From the NCBI GenBank assembly GCA_964575845.1, contig CAZNSX010000010.1, positions 1 through 64,000 of the forward strand: DNA of 64,000 nt. The letters run 5' to 3'. A model generated the notes under the pieces. The model saw nothing but the letters and a program-made list of their open reading frames with translations, did not search any database and was not told the DNA's origin. A program made the translations under genes and the position numbers. Origin of the DNA: CAZNSX01 sp964575845 (GTDB lineage: Bacteria > UBA8248 > CAZNSX01). Numbering within the stretch: position 1 is the stretch's first letter; each line of letters begins with the position of its first letter. This document shows positions 16,698 to 24,739 of the stretch, one piece after another.

Positions 16698-17756
16698 CTA
16701 AGAAGATCGGGGGGACTCCAAAGTCTCGCACAAAGCGCCTATTACCCGCCTCACCGCCTCTTGCAGCGGCCCCCGCATTCGGATCCCGGCGGCGTAGGGG
16801 TGGCCCCCACCTCCAAAATGTCGGGCAATCTCGTTGACCGTGACATCCCCCTTTGAGCGGATGCTGACGCGGATAGTCCCTTCATGAGTCTCCAGGAAGT
16901 AGACGATGACCTCGACCCCCTCTATCTGTCGGGGCTCGTCCACAAAGCGCTCGGTCTCGGCATATCTCACCCCGTGGGACGAGAGGGTCTCCCGGTCGAT
17001 GGAAAACCAGGCCAGCCGCCCGCCGCACTCCAGCTGAAGGCCGGCCATTGCCTTCCCCAGAAGCCTGAGGCGAGAGAGAGAGCCCCGCTCGTAAATCTCG
17101 TGGTAGACCTTCATGAGGTCAGCACCGGCCTCGATGAGCTCAGCCGCTATTCGGTGGGTCCGGGAGGTGGTATTAGCGAAGCGAAAGGCACCGGTGTCCG
17201 TAAGGAGGGCTGCGAAAAGGGCCTCGGCCACCAGCGGGTTGGAGATCCGCAGGCCACAACTCGTGATGAAGTCATAGACGAGCTCCCCCGTGGAGCTGAC
17301 CTCGGTGTCGATAACTTCGGCATGGGCAAACCCCATCTCCTTGGGGTGATGGTCGATGCAGATGAGGGTGGCCCCGTTCTCCTCGACTGACTGATGGAGG
17401 TGTCCCAGGCGGGAGAATTTGCCCGTGTCCAGGATGAAGATAGCATCAAAGCCAATGGGAAGAGCTTCGTCAGCCTCCCCGTCCTCAGCCCAACGGATAA
17501 CGCCCTCAGGGTCCAGAAAGCGGTAATTCTCGGGCATCGCGCCTACGTTGACGATGACCGCCTCCTTCCCCCTGGAGCGCAGAAAGTGGAAGAGGGCCAT
17601 CTCTGAGCCCAGGCCGTCGCCATCCGCGTTCACGTGCGTCGTGATGATGAACCTCTTCCCCTCGTCGACAATTTGCCGGATTCTCTCCCAGCGGTCGCTG
17701 GCCGAGGGCCTCCTTCGCTTTGTCTCCTCGAGGCTGAGGCTTAGCTTTCGGGACAT
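16698..17756 (-). CDS. nrnA: Bifunctional oligoribonuclease / pAp phosphatase, DHH family
   Basis: This 352-residue DHH/DHHA1 phosphoesterase degrades very short RNA and 3'-phosphoadenosine 5'-phosphate. The metal motifs are TTHVNADGDGLGS (about 39-51), ILDTGKFSRLG, CIDHHPKEMG with the DHH triad, and DTGAFRFANTT. The C-terminal DHHA1 domain carries RHFGGGGHPYAAG. The first 25 residues are a basic extension. It is cytoplasmic. It lies after the nicotinate phosphoribosyltransferase gene on the same strand, separated by 120 AT-rich bases that may carry its own promoter. Confidence 0.9.
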   Translation of the reverse strand: MSRKLSLSLEETKRRRPSASDRWERIRQIVDEGKRFIITTHVNADGDGLGSEMALFHFLRSRGKEAVIVNVGAMPENYRFLDPEGVIRWAEDGEADEALPIGFDAIFILDTGKFSRLGHLHQSVEENGATLICIDHHPKEMGFAHAEVIDTEVSSTGELVYDFITSCGLRISNPLVAEALFAALLTDTGAFRFANTTSRTHRIAAELIEAGADLMKVYHEIYERGSLSRLRLLGKAMAGLQLECGGRLAWFSIDRETLSSHGVRYAETERFVDEPRQIEGVEVIVYFLETHEGTIRVSIRSKGDVTVNEIARHFGGGGHPYAAGIRMRGPLQEAVRRVIGALCETLESPRSS

Positions 17757-17811
17757 GGGCTTCCTATCTCTCCCCTGAAGTTTCCTCGGGGCTCTTCCGG
17801 GGGTGCCGAAT

Positions 17812-17840
17812 ATTTTTTTTCAAAACTATCCTCTTGTCAA
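17812..17840 (-). promoter_or_regulatory. Weak promoter candidate for nrnA
   Basis: On the minus strand a perfect TTGACA (17840-17835) is followed by an A-rich stretch, but the expected -10 position reads only AAAAAT. It is 60 bases upstream of nrnA, so it could allow expression separate from the preceding operon. Confidence 0.3.
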
Positions 17841-17876
17841 AATATTCTGAATGGTTAAGGGTTTATCCTTATGGCC

Positions 17877-19061
17877 TCATACGGGGAGGTCCTCAATCTG
17901 CGAGAGGACATACTCCCGAATTTCTTGGGGAGACTTCAGGGGTCGCGCCAACTGCCCTCCTGCGAGAAGAGGTGTGAGGAGCTCTTCCATGGGGCCGCCG
18001 CAGCGCGTACAAAAAGAAGCCTCTCTCTCAAGCGGCACGATCTCGTCAGCTCGGCACTTCCGGCAGCGCCTCAACCTCTTTGCTCCGGACCACTTGCCTC
18101 GCTTGGCGATGGGCTCACCCTCCACCTCGACTATATCCATGGAGAAGTCCACGACCGCGGCGCTGCTTATGGAAGTGCCCACCCCGTAGCCGTCACAGGC
18201 GGGGTTGAGCTTGGGGATGCTCTCCTCGCTCAGCCCTCCGCTCACAATTATCTTAACGTGGTCGAAACCCCTCCTGTCCAGCTCCCATCGAACCTCATGC
18301 AGAAGCTCCAGGAAGTCCCCCCGCCTGGAGCTCGGGGTGTCGAGGCGCACGGCCCAGAGCCGCTCGCCCAGTGCTTCAGCCGCCGCCACTGCCTCGAACT
18401 TCTCGTCGGCAAACGTATCCACCAGGGCGACCCGCTTGACCTCCGGCTCTATCACCTCATCAAAGGCCTTCGTGGCTTCAACCACCGAGCCCATGAGGAT
18501 CACCAGCGCATGGGGGATCGTGCCCGTGGCGGGCTCCCCGATAAGGTCGGAGCTCTTCACAGCGGCAAAACCGTCACAGCCTCCGATGTAGGCGTTCCGC
18601 TCGATCATGGGCGCTATAGCCGGGTGCATGCGCCGGGCACCAAAGCTTATGACAAGCCTCTCTCCCGCCAGCTTCTTGCAGCGGGCGGCCTTAGTGGCGA
18701 TGCCCGAGGCTTGACAGATAAAGCCGAGAAGGGCTGTCTCGTAGACGCCGAAGGCGTTATAGTCGCCCTCTATTTCCATCACGGGCTGATCACGGTAGAA
18801 GACCGTCCCTTCCTCCAGAGCCCTGACCGAAATGCCCATCCCTTGAAGGAGGGCAACGCATTCCTCGATGCCCGCCAGGATGAACCACTGGGGCCTGCTT
18901 CCCTTATAGGTGAACTCCGCCCTCACCCTCTTCCTTATGCCCTTGGCTTCCAGGATCCTGCGGGTGCGCTCAAAATATATATCCGTCACCTTACCCGCAC
19001 GGATCTCCTCAAAGCTGGCCGTGTGAAGCTTGAGCCCCGCTTCGATCTTGAGTTCAGCCAT
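17877..19061 (-). CDS. Nicotinate phosphoribosyltransferase with C-terminal zinc ribbon
   Basis: This 394-residue protein makes nicotinate mononucleotide from nicotinate and PRPP in NAD salvage. The segment ISFGARRMHPAIAP and the phosphate-binding IIVSGGLSEESI are characteristic of the family, and the histidine in that first segment matches the phosphorylated one. A zinc-ribbon-like tail has cysteines at about 333, 336, 351 and 354 (CRKC and CTRC), as in the shorter, archaeal-type enzymes. It is the last gene of the por-trxB operon, seven bases after the ferredoxin-like gene. Confidence 0.9.
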   Translation of the reverse strand: MAELKIEAGLKLHTASFEEIRAGKVTDIYFERTRRILEAKGIRKRVRAEFTYKGSRPQWFILAGIEECVALLQGMGISVRALEEGTVFYRDQPVMEIEGDYNAFGVYETALLGFICQASGIATKAARCKKLAGERLVISFGARRMHPAIAPMIERNAYIGGCDGFAAVKSSDLIGEPATGTIPHALVILMGSVVEATKAFDEVIEPEVKRVALVDTFADEKFEAVAAAEALGERLWAVRLDTPSSRRGDFLELLHEVRWELDRRGFDHVKIIVSGGLSEESIPKLNPACDGYGVGTSISSAAVVDFSMDIVEVEGEPIAKRGKWSGAKRLRRCRKCRADEIVPLEREASFCTRCGGPMEELLTPLLAGGQLARPLKSPQEIREYVLSQIEDLPV

Positions 19062-19068
19062 AGGGTTA

Positions 19069-19599
19069 TCAGCTCTCCTGGCGCTCGGCCTCAGAAGGGC
19101 CTTCAGCGCCGACTACAGCCTGGGGCCGAAACCCGGTGAACTCGTCCCAACGGCCGAGGAGCTCCTCCTTCTGGAAGGTGAGCCTCTCCCTGCTTTCAGC
19201 GGTGAGCTCGTAGATGTGGGTGTGGATGATGGATTTGGGTTTGGTGGGGCAGACCTCGACGCAGAACCGGCAGAGCATACATCGAGTGTAGTCGATAGTG
19301 AAGGACTTGGGGTGCATATCCTTTCCCTTGCCCTCGGGAACGACCTTGATGCACTGCACCGGGCAGATCCTCTCGCAGGCCCGGCAGGCGATGCAGTTGG
19401 GCGCTCCAGCCTCCTTGCGCGACAGCCCCAGGAAGCCCCTGAACCTCTCGGGCGGCTCCCACCGCTCATAGGGATACTGTAGGGTGATCGGGGGCTTGAA
19501 AAGATGCCTCAGGGTCCTGGCCAGGCCATCCCGGATGTCTAGCAGGAACACCTTAGAGAGGATGTTATTGTGCTTCAGGCCTGCTCGGGGCTCCGCCAT
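19069..19599 (-). CDS. NuoI-like two-cluster ferredoxin
   Basis: This 176-residue protein carries two [4Fe-4S] motifs, at Cys69, 72, 75, 79 and Cys107, 110, 113, 117. The N-terminal stretch TLRHLFKPPITLQYPYE and the cluster CIACRACERICPVQCIKV match NuoI, the peripheral subunit of complex I. It stands alone without other nuo genes and lies between trxB and nicotinate phosphoribosyltransferase in the por operon. It may act as a ferredoxin-type electron carrier there, or be an orphan complex I subunit whose partners are elsewhere. Confidence 0.8.
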   Translation of the reverse strand: MAEPRAGLKHNNILSKVFLLDIRDGLARTLRHLFKPPITLQYPYERWEPPERFRGFLGLSRKEAGAPNCIACRACERICPVQCIKVVPEGKGKDMHPKSFTIDYTRCMLCRFCVEVCPTKPKSIIHTHIYELTAESRERLTFQKEELLGRWDEFTGFRPQAVVGAEGPSEAERQES

Positions 19600-19629
19600 G
19601 GGGAAACCTTCCTCTCGGTCGCGGGACTC

Positions 19630-20568
19630 TCAGCTGCTTCTCTCTCGGGTCCCTTGAGCTTTCAGATACCTCTCGGCCGCCACGGCGGCTGTCGTGGCGT
19701 CCCCCACGGCGTTGGTTATCTGCCGGATGAGCTGGGAGCGCACGTCGCCGCAAGCGAAAACGCCCGGGATCGAAGTACTCATGTGATCATCGGTGATGAT
19801 GAAGCCGCCCTCGTCCGTCTTTATTCCGTCCCTGAAAATATGGCTCCGTGGGATAAAGCCGATGAAGATGAAGACCCCGCCGACCTCGAGCCTTCGCTCC
19901 TCCTCGGTCTTGACATTGCGCAGAGTCACGCCTTGAAGGGACTTTCCATCCCCCCATATTTCTCTCACGACCGTATCCAGTATGAACTCGACCTTTGGGT
20001 TGTCCCTCGCCTCCTCCACCAAGATCCCATGGCCCCTGAACTGGTCGCGGCGATGGACGATGTAGACCTTCTCGGCGTACTTGGTGAGGAAGAGACCCTC
20101 GTCCAGCGCCGAGTTCCCCCCTCCCACAACGGCGATCGTCTCATCCTGAAAGAAAGGTCCATCGCAGAGAGCGCAGTAGCTCACCCCCCTGGCCGCATAC
20201 TCGGCCTCCCCAGGGCAGCCCAGCTTGCGGGGCTCGCCTCCTACGCAGGCTATGACCGCCCCGGCCCGGAAGGTACCATTATCGGTCTCCACCACGACAT
20301 CGGGCTCATCCCTATAAACCCGAAGGACCTCCTGATTCTGTATGTTCAGGCCAAACTTCCGGGCGTGATTCTCAAACTTCTGGGCCAGCTCCTGCCCCGT
20401 TATGCGCTCAAACCCCGGGTAATCTTCTACAAGGTCTGTATTGAGTATCTCACCGCCGGGCATGAGCTTCTCAAAGAGCACCGCATTCAGCTTGGCACGG
20501 GCGGTGTAGAGGCCCGCACAGAGACCGGCGGGTCCCCCGCCCAGGATGATAACATCATGGTCTCGCAT
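19630..20568 (-). CDS. trxB: Thioredoxin reductase
   Basis: This 312-residue FAD enzyme reduces thioredoxin with NADPH. The FAD motif GGGPAGLCAG is at 10-19. The redox site is Cys132-Ala-Leu-Cys135 followed by DG; most family members have CATC or CAVC. The NADPH motif GGGNSALDEG and the arginines in HRRDQFRG that hold the 2'-phosphate are present, and the second FAD motif FACGDVR is near the C-terminus. It lies 58 bases after porB on the same strand and is probably transcribed with the oxidoreductase. Confidence 0.9.
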   Translation of the reverse strand: MRDHDVIILGGGPAGLCAGLYTARAKLNAVLFEKLMPGGEILNTDLVEDYPGFERITGQELAQKFENHARKFGLNIQNQEVLRVYRDEPDVVVETDNGTFRAGAVIACVGGEPRKLGCPGEAEYAARGVSYCALCDGPFFQDETIAVVGGGNSALDEGLFLTKYAEKVYIVHRRDQFRGHGILVEEARDNPKVEFILDTVVREIWGDGKSLQGVTLRNVKTEEERRLEVGGVFIFIGFIPRSHIFRDGIKTDEGGFIITDDHMSTSIPGVFACGDVRSQLIRQITNAVGDATTAAVAAERYLKAQGTRERSS

Positions 20569-20626
20569 GAGCCCTCTTCTAACTCCCTCTCCCCTTACAT
20601 CTGGCTTCAGGGGCCCCAGCCGTTAT

Positions 20627-21541
20627 TCAGGCCTCCTTGGGGGCGGCCACCTTGGGCTCGGGCTTCTTATCGAGTCCGAAGCGTTCGGCATTGGCGTCGG
20701 CGATAGCCTGGATGCGCTCTATCTCAGCCCTGCCGCCCTCTGAGTTGAAGAGATGGCGGAAGCGGCCCTGGAGCTTCAGGTACTCCTCGACCGGCTTCCG
20801 CTTAGGAACCTTGCGGACGGTGAGCTTTCCGTTCTCCAGCTCATAGATGGGGTAGAGGGCCGTCTGCACCGCCAGCTTGGCGATCTCGATGGTGAGGCCC
20901 GAGGCGTGGCGCCAGCCCACGGGGCAGGGCACGTGCAGGTGGATGAATTTAGGCCCTTGAATGCTGAGGGCCTTCTTCACCTTCTTCTCAAGGTCACGGG
21001 GATAGGCCACACTGGCTGTGGCCACATAGGGGATGTTGTGGGCCGCGGCGATTGCGGCCAGGTCCTTCTTGGGCCTGTCGTTCCCCCAGGACATCTTGCC
21101 CGCAGGGCTGGTTGTCGTGAAGGCATCGAGGGGGGTGAGGCCCGAGCGCTGGATGCCAGTATTCATGTAGGCTTCATTATCATAGCAGATGTAGAGGACA
21201 TCGTCCCCACGCTCGAACATCCCCGAGAGGCATTGAAGGCCGATGTCGGCGGTGCCCCCGTCCCCGCCCATGGCGATAACCTTGGCCTCATCCTCCTTGC
21301 CTAGGGCCTTGAGCCCCGCCCGTATCCCCGAAGCCACAGACGCCGCGTTCTCGAAGAGGGAGTGGATCCACGGGACCCGCCAAGCCGACTGAGGCATGCG
21401 CGTGGTGACAACCTCGAGGCACCCCGTGGCGTTAGTGTAGATGACATTGGGCCCGGCGGCGTTGAGCGCCAGAAGCGCCCCCAGGAGTTCCCCGCAACCC
21501 GCGCAGCCCGCGTGTCCCGGCGCTATGAGATTTTGCTTCAT
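20627..21541 (-). CDS. porB: 2-oxoacid:ferredoxin oxidoreductase, beta subunit (PorB-type)
   Basis: This 304-residue subunit binds thiamine diphosphate and carries a [4Fe-4S] cluster. The pattern HAGCAGCGE at the N-terminus, TNATGCLEV, and the TPP/Mg motif GDGGTADIGLQ followed by YICYDNEAYMNTG match PorB. With the alpha subunit it decarboxylates pyruvate or a related 2-oxoacid to acyl-CoA and reduces ferredoxin. The gene overlaps the end of porA by four bases. The assignment to pyruvate over other 2-oxoacids is likely but not certain. Confidence 0.9.
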   Translation of the reverse strand: MKQNLIAPGHAGCAGCGELLGALLALNAAGPNVIYTNATGCLEVVTTRMPQSAWRVPWIHSLFENAASVASGIRAGLKALGKEDEAKVIAMGGDGGTADIGLQCLSGMFERGDDVLYICYDNEAYMNTGIQRSGLTPLDAFTTTSPAGKMSWGNDRPKKDLAAIAAAHNIPYVATASVAYPRDLEKKVKKALSIQGPKFIHLHVPCPVGWRHASGLTIEIAKLAVQTALYPIYELENGKLTVRKVPKRKPVEEYLKLQGRFRHLFNSEGGRAEIERIQAIADANAERFGLDKKPEPKVAAPKEA

Positions 21542-22716
21542 TCGGGAATCACCTCCAGTAGATCCCAGTTTAGGGCAACAAATTCATTGGTTACGGGGCC
21601 TTCCCTGGCCTTCTCGATAACGTTTCTTATGTCCTCTTTGGTGATGTCTCTTCCCCCAAGCCCGACGATGAAGCAGCTCAAGGGCGGCGCGCCCTCGAGC
21701 CCGTAGAGGGACGCCTTGATGTCTGTGGCGAGGGGGCCCTGCGCACCGTAGGAGATGGATCTGTCGAGGATGGCTACATGGCGCCTTCCCAGGAGGGCTT
21801 CGGCCACCTCCTCAGCGGGGAAGGGCCTGAAGCAGCGGACCTTTAGGAGTCCCACCTTCTCTCCCCCCTCCCTGAGCTCATCGATGACGTCCTTTATCGT
21901 TCCCAGGACAGACCCCATAGCGACAACCACCGTCTCGGCTCCCTCCAGGCGGTAGCCCTCGACAAGAGCGTCGCCCCCTCGGCCGAAGATGGAGCGGAAT
22001 TCTTCTGCGGCCTCGATGATGACCTCTTTGGAGTTCGCGATGGCATTCTCCAGAGCGAAGCGCGCCTCCATGTAAACATCGGGTCCGCCCATGCCGCCAA
22101 AGGTCTTCGGGTCGGCGGGGTCAAGACGGTCGGGAGGGTCGTAAGGGGGAAGGTATCGCCGGACGTCCTCATGGTCCCACATCTCAACCGGCTCATAGCA
22201 GTGGGAGAGGATGAAGCCGTCCATGTTGATCATCACGGGCAGAAGCACCCGCCTGTCCTCTCCCACGCGGTAGGCCTGCAATATGAGGTCCGCCGCCTCC
22301 TGCACGTCCTCGGCGTAGAAGGTTATCCAGCAGGCATCCCTCACAGTCATGGAATCGCTGTGGTCGCACCAGATGTTGATGGGGGGAGAGATGGCCCGGT
22401 TGACGCAGGTTAGGACAACGGGAAGCCTGAGGCCCGAGATGTTGTAAAGGACCTCGTTCATGAGGAGCAGCCCCTGGGAGGTAGTGCAGGTGTAAGTGCG
22501 GGCTCCTGTGGCACTGGCCCCCAGGACCACAGATGCCGCCGCAAACTCGCTCTCAACCCGCAGGTATTCGGCCTTAATATCCCCGTCCGCCACCATCTGG
22601 GAGATCTCCTCCACGATGTGGGTCTGGGGGGTGATTGGATAGGCGGCCACCACCTGGACGCCACACACGCCCACAACCTCGGCCACGGCCCGGGACCCTT
22701 CCAAAAACTCGCGCAT
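21538..22716 (-). CDS. porA: 2-oxoacid:ferredoxin oxidoreductase, alpha subunit (PorA-type)
   Basis: This 392-residue subunit covers the pyrimidine-binding and transketolase C-terminal domains of the enzyme. It begins with GSRAVAEVVGVCGVQVVAAYPITPQT, whose YPITPQT is the family signature. TCVNRAISPPINIWCDHSD and the later AILDRSISYG are also typical of the pyruvate/2-oxoisovalerate class. It starts one base after porD and overlaps porB by four, which gives balanced synthesis of the subunits. Confidence 0.92.
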   Translation of the reverse strand: MREFLEGSRAVAEVVGVCGVQVVAAYPITPQTHIVEEISQMVADGDIKAEYLRVESEFAAASVVLGASATGARTYTCTTSQGLLLMNEVLYNISGLRLPVVLTCVNRAISPPINIWCDHSDSMTVRDACWITFYAEDVQEAADLILQAYRVGEDRRVLLPVMINMDGFILSHCYEPVEMWDHEDVRRYLPPYDPPDRLDPADPKTFGGMGGPDVYMEARFALENAIANSKEVIIEAAEEFRSIFGRGGDALVEGYRLEGAETVVVAMGSVLGTIKDVIDELREGGEKVGLLKVRCFRPFPAEEVAEALLGRRHVAILDRSISYGAQGPLATDIKASLYGLEGAPPLSCFIVGLGGRDITKEDIRNVIEKAREGPVTNEFVALNWDLLEVIPE

Positions 22717-22717
22717 C

Positions 22718-22978
22718 TCAGATCTCCTCCCGCTCCATGCCGATGGCCTTCACCGGGCACTCCTCGGAGCAGATGCCGCACCCCTTGCAGTAATCGAGGT
22801 CGAATACATACCGCTTATCCTCGGTATATATGCACCCCTCGGGGCAGACCAAAATGCAAAGCTTGCAGTCGGTACATTTCTCAGCGTCCCAGGCGGGGCG
22901 CTCGACCCGCCAGGAGCCCGTCTTGTTGGCCAGACTGCTCTCAGGCTCTGTGACGGCGGTTTTGAACCTGACTCTCAT
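22718..22978 (-). CDS. porD: 2-oxoacid:ferredoxin oxidoreductase, delta subunit (ferredoxin)
   Basis: This 86-residue ferredoxin-like subunit has two [4Fe-4S] motifs, at Cys35, 38, 41, 45 and Cys64, 67, 70, 74. The N-terminal extension (KTGSWRVERPAWDAEKC) is the usual PorD segment that docks on the core enzyme. It moves electrons from the TPP site to soluble ferredoxin. The start codon overlaps the porC stop by four bases. Confidence 0.92.
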   Translation of the reverse strand: MRVRFKTAVTEPESSLANKTGSWRVERPAWDAEKCTDCKLCILVCPEGCIYTEDKRYVFDLDYCKGCGICSEECPVKAIGMEREEI

Positions 22979-23526
22979 CTCTTCTCTCCCTGCATGTAAC
23001 GGTAGGCCTTCTCAGCCGCCTCTGCGTTGAGCTCGCCGGTCTTCCCCGGAAAATGGGCCTTGACACACTTTTTGACCGACTCTATGGTCACCTCTCCCGT
23101 GGCTCCGGCGAAGGCCCCAAGCATAGTGGTGTTGGGAATGGGCCGACCGATGGTATCGATGGCTATCTGAAGGGCTGGCACCGTCATCAGTCTTGCATCG
23201 GCTGAGACGTTCAGCTCCTCAGGCTTCTTCTCGGTATTGATGATGACTATGCCGCCCGGCTTGAGCCCCTGGAACACGTCGATCACAGCCAGGAGGGTCG
23301 GATCTTGGACGATCAGGTAGTTGGGATTCCTTACTTCCTCCCGAGACCTTATTTTCTCATCACTTATCCTCACGAAGGCGAAAACAGGGGCTCCCGTTCG
23401 CTCGGACCCAAAGCTCGGGAATGCCTGAGATATTTTGCCGTCCTCAAAGGCGGCGTGGGCTAGAAGCGTGGCCGCCGTGACCACCCCCTGGCCCCCCCGT
23501 CCGTGCAAGCGGATCTCTTTCATCAC
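22975..23526 (-). CDS. porC: 2-oxoacid:ferredoxin oxidoreductase, gamma subunit
   Basis: This 183-residue gamma subunit has the signature HGRGGQGVVTAATLLA at the N-terminus, then the SFGSERTGAPVFAFVRIS segment involved in coenzyme A binding. It is the first gene of the operon porC-porD-porA-porB-trxB-nuoI-like-nicotinate phosphoribosyltransferase. Two adjacent ATG codons (23526 and 23523) are possible starts after AGGAGGGC. The upstream region is AT-rich, but no clean promoter was found. Confidence 0.9.
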   Translation of the reverse strand: MMKEIRLHGRGGQGVVTAATLLAHAAFEDGKISQAFPSFGSERTGAPVFAFVRISDEKIRSREEVRNPNYLIVQDPTLLAVIDVFQGLKPGGIVIINTEKKPEELNVSADARLMTVPALQIAIDTIGRPIPNTTMLGAFAGATGEVTIESVKKCVKAHFPGKTGELNAEAAEKAYRYMQGEKR

Positions 23527-23854
23527 TGTTGTCGCCCTCCTGAGGAAGGAGCCCTCTCAGGCGTTCCTCCCTCCCTTGTGAGACCGCGTAAAAACGTCAA
23601 TCCTTATATTCTCCAATGTATTAGAGAAATTGTAAAGCCTTAAATGTCCCCCGTGGCTTCAGCAGGAGCGGAGGCACCATTCCCGCTCCCCCCGACCCTT
23701 CCGCCGAGCGGCACTTTTTCCCAAAGCCGGGCTTTCCTCTCGAACGCCCGCATGCCGGGCGGCCCCGACATAGAAACGGCAGAAAGCTTCATGCCTCTGG
23801 GGAATAAGGGAGCAGAGGACCTGTTTTTTGATGTAGATTGCGGGAGGAGTCATT
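23527..23854. other. Intergenic region between divergent genes, no gene seen
   Basis: These 328 bases separate porC and the metallo-hydrolase lipoprotein, which point away from each other. AT-rich sequence at about 23590-23645 should hold the promoters. Short open frames exist but lack ribosome-binding sites and protein-like character. Confidence 0.5.
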
Positions 23855-24739
23855 ATGAACATTCCCTCTAGAATCTCAATTTTCATGAGGGCCTTCTTAT
23901 TTCTTTCCCTTGCGGGCATTCTCCTTTCCTGCTCCACCCTTGCGCTAAAGCCGGGGGAGGGGTACCTCTCGGGAGAGCCCTTAGAGTTTTCGCCCAAGGA
24001 GAGCTCTGTCACCTGGATAGGGCACTCAACCGTCCTCATTCACCTGGATGGGAAAAACATTCTCACGGACCCTAACTACCTGGAGAGGCTTATTTTCTTT
24101 GAGCGAAAGCAGCCTCCCGGAGTCCCCTTCAGGAGGCTTCCTCCGATAGATGCCATCCTCATTTCGCACGGCCACCTGGACCACCTGGACATCAATACCC
24201 TGAAGCTGTTTCCGAGGGAGATTCCGATCGTCCTTCCTTGGGACCTGGACAGAGTGGTGAAGGATTACGGGTTTCGGGACGTAAGGGTTCTCGAGTTGTG
24301 GGAGAAGACGAGAATCGGTTCCCTTACGATAACGGCCGTTCCCGTCAAGCATTACACGGGGCGCCACCCCTTTCACCTATATTCCAAATACCAGGGCTAT
24401 ATCATTGAAGGGAGCAAAACGGTGCTTTTCATCGGGGACTCAGGCCTCAGTGAAACCTTTCAAGAGCTGGGGAAGAAATATCAGATAGACATCGCCCTCC
24501 TTCCCATAGGCACCTACAGGCCTTCATTTTTCCGGAAATACCATATGAACCCGGAGGATGCGCTCGTAGCCTTTTCCTGGCTCAAGGCAAGGGAAATGGT
24601 ACCCATCCACTACGACACCTTCGGTGTGGGGAGGGAGCCCTTTGGCGAGGCACCGAGGCTCCTCGGGCGAGCCGCCCGGGAGCGGGGAGTGAGAGAAAGG
24701 GTCTTTATCCTCAAGCCCGGGGAAAGGAAGATTTTTTAG
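23855..24739 (+). CDS. Metallo-beta-lactamase-fold lipoprotein (UlaG/NAPE-PLD-like)
   Basis: This is a 294-residue hydrolase anchored as a lipoprotein: the signal peptide ends in ILLSCS with the lipidated cysteine at 26. The metal motif SHGHLDHLD gives His106, His108, Asp110 and His111. Further ligands are His in PVKHYTGRH, Asp in FIGDSG and His in PIHYDTF. This pattern is shared by UlaG-type lactonases and N-acyl-phosphatidylethanolamine phospholipase D relatives; the substrate is unknown. The ATG follows GGGAGGAG. The gene ends four bases inside the convergent RND transporter gene. Confidence 0.85.
   Translation: MNIPSRISIFMRAFLFLSLAGILLSCSTLALKPGEGYLSGEPLEFSPKESSVTWIGHSTVLIHLDGKNILTDPNYLERLIFFERKQPPGVPFRRLPPIDAILISHGHLDHLDINTLKLFPREIPIVLPWDLDRVVKDYGFRDVRVLELWEKTRIGSLTITAVPVKHYTGRHPFHLYSKYQGYIIEGSKTVLFIGDSGLSETFQELGKKYQIDIALLPIGTYRPSFFRKYHMNPEDALVAFSWLKAREMVPIHYDTFGVGREPFGEAPRLLGRAARERGVRERVFILKPGERKIF

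Noticed and set aside
17871..19139. Long plus-strand open frame (422 codons) opposite nicotinate phosphoribosyltransferase
   Set aside because: Antisense shadow of a conserved gene in GC-rich DNA; no family pattern.
19570..20706. Plus-strand open frame of 378 codons opposite trxB
   Set aside because: Antisense to a clearly conserved enzyme; composition not protein-like.
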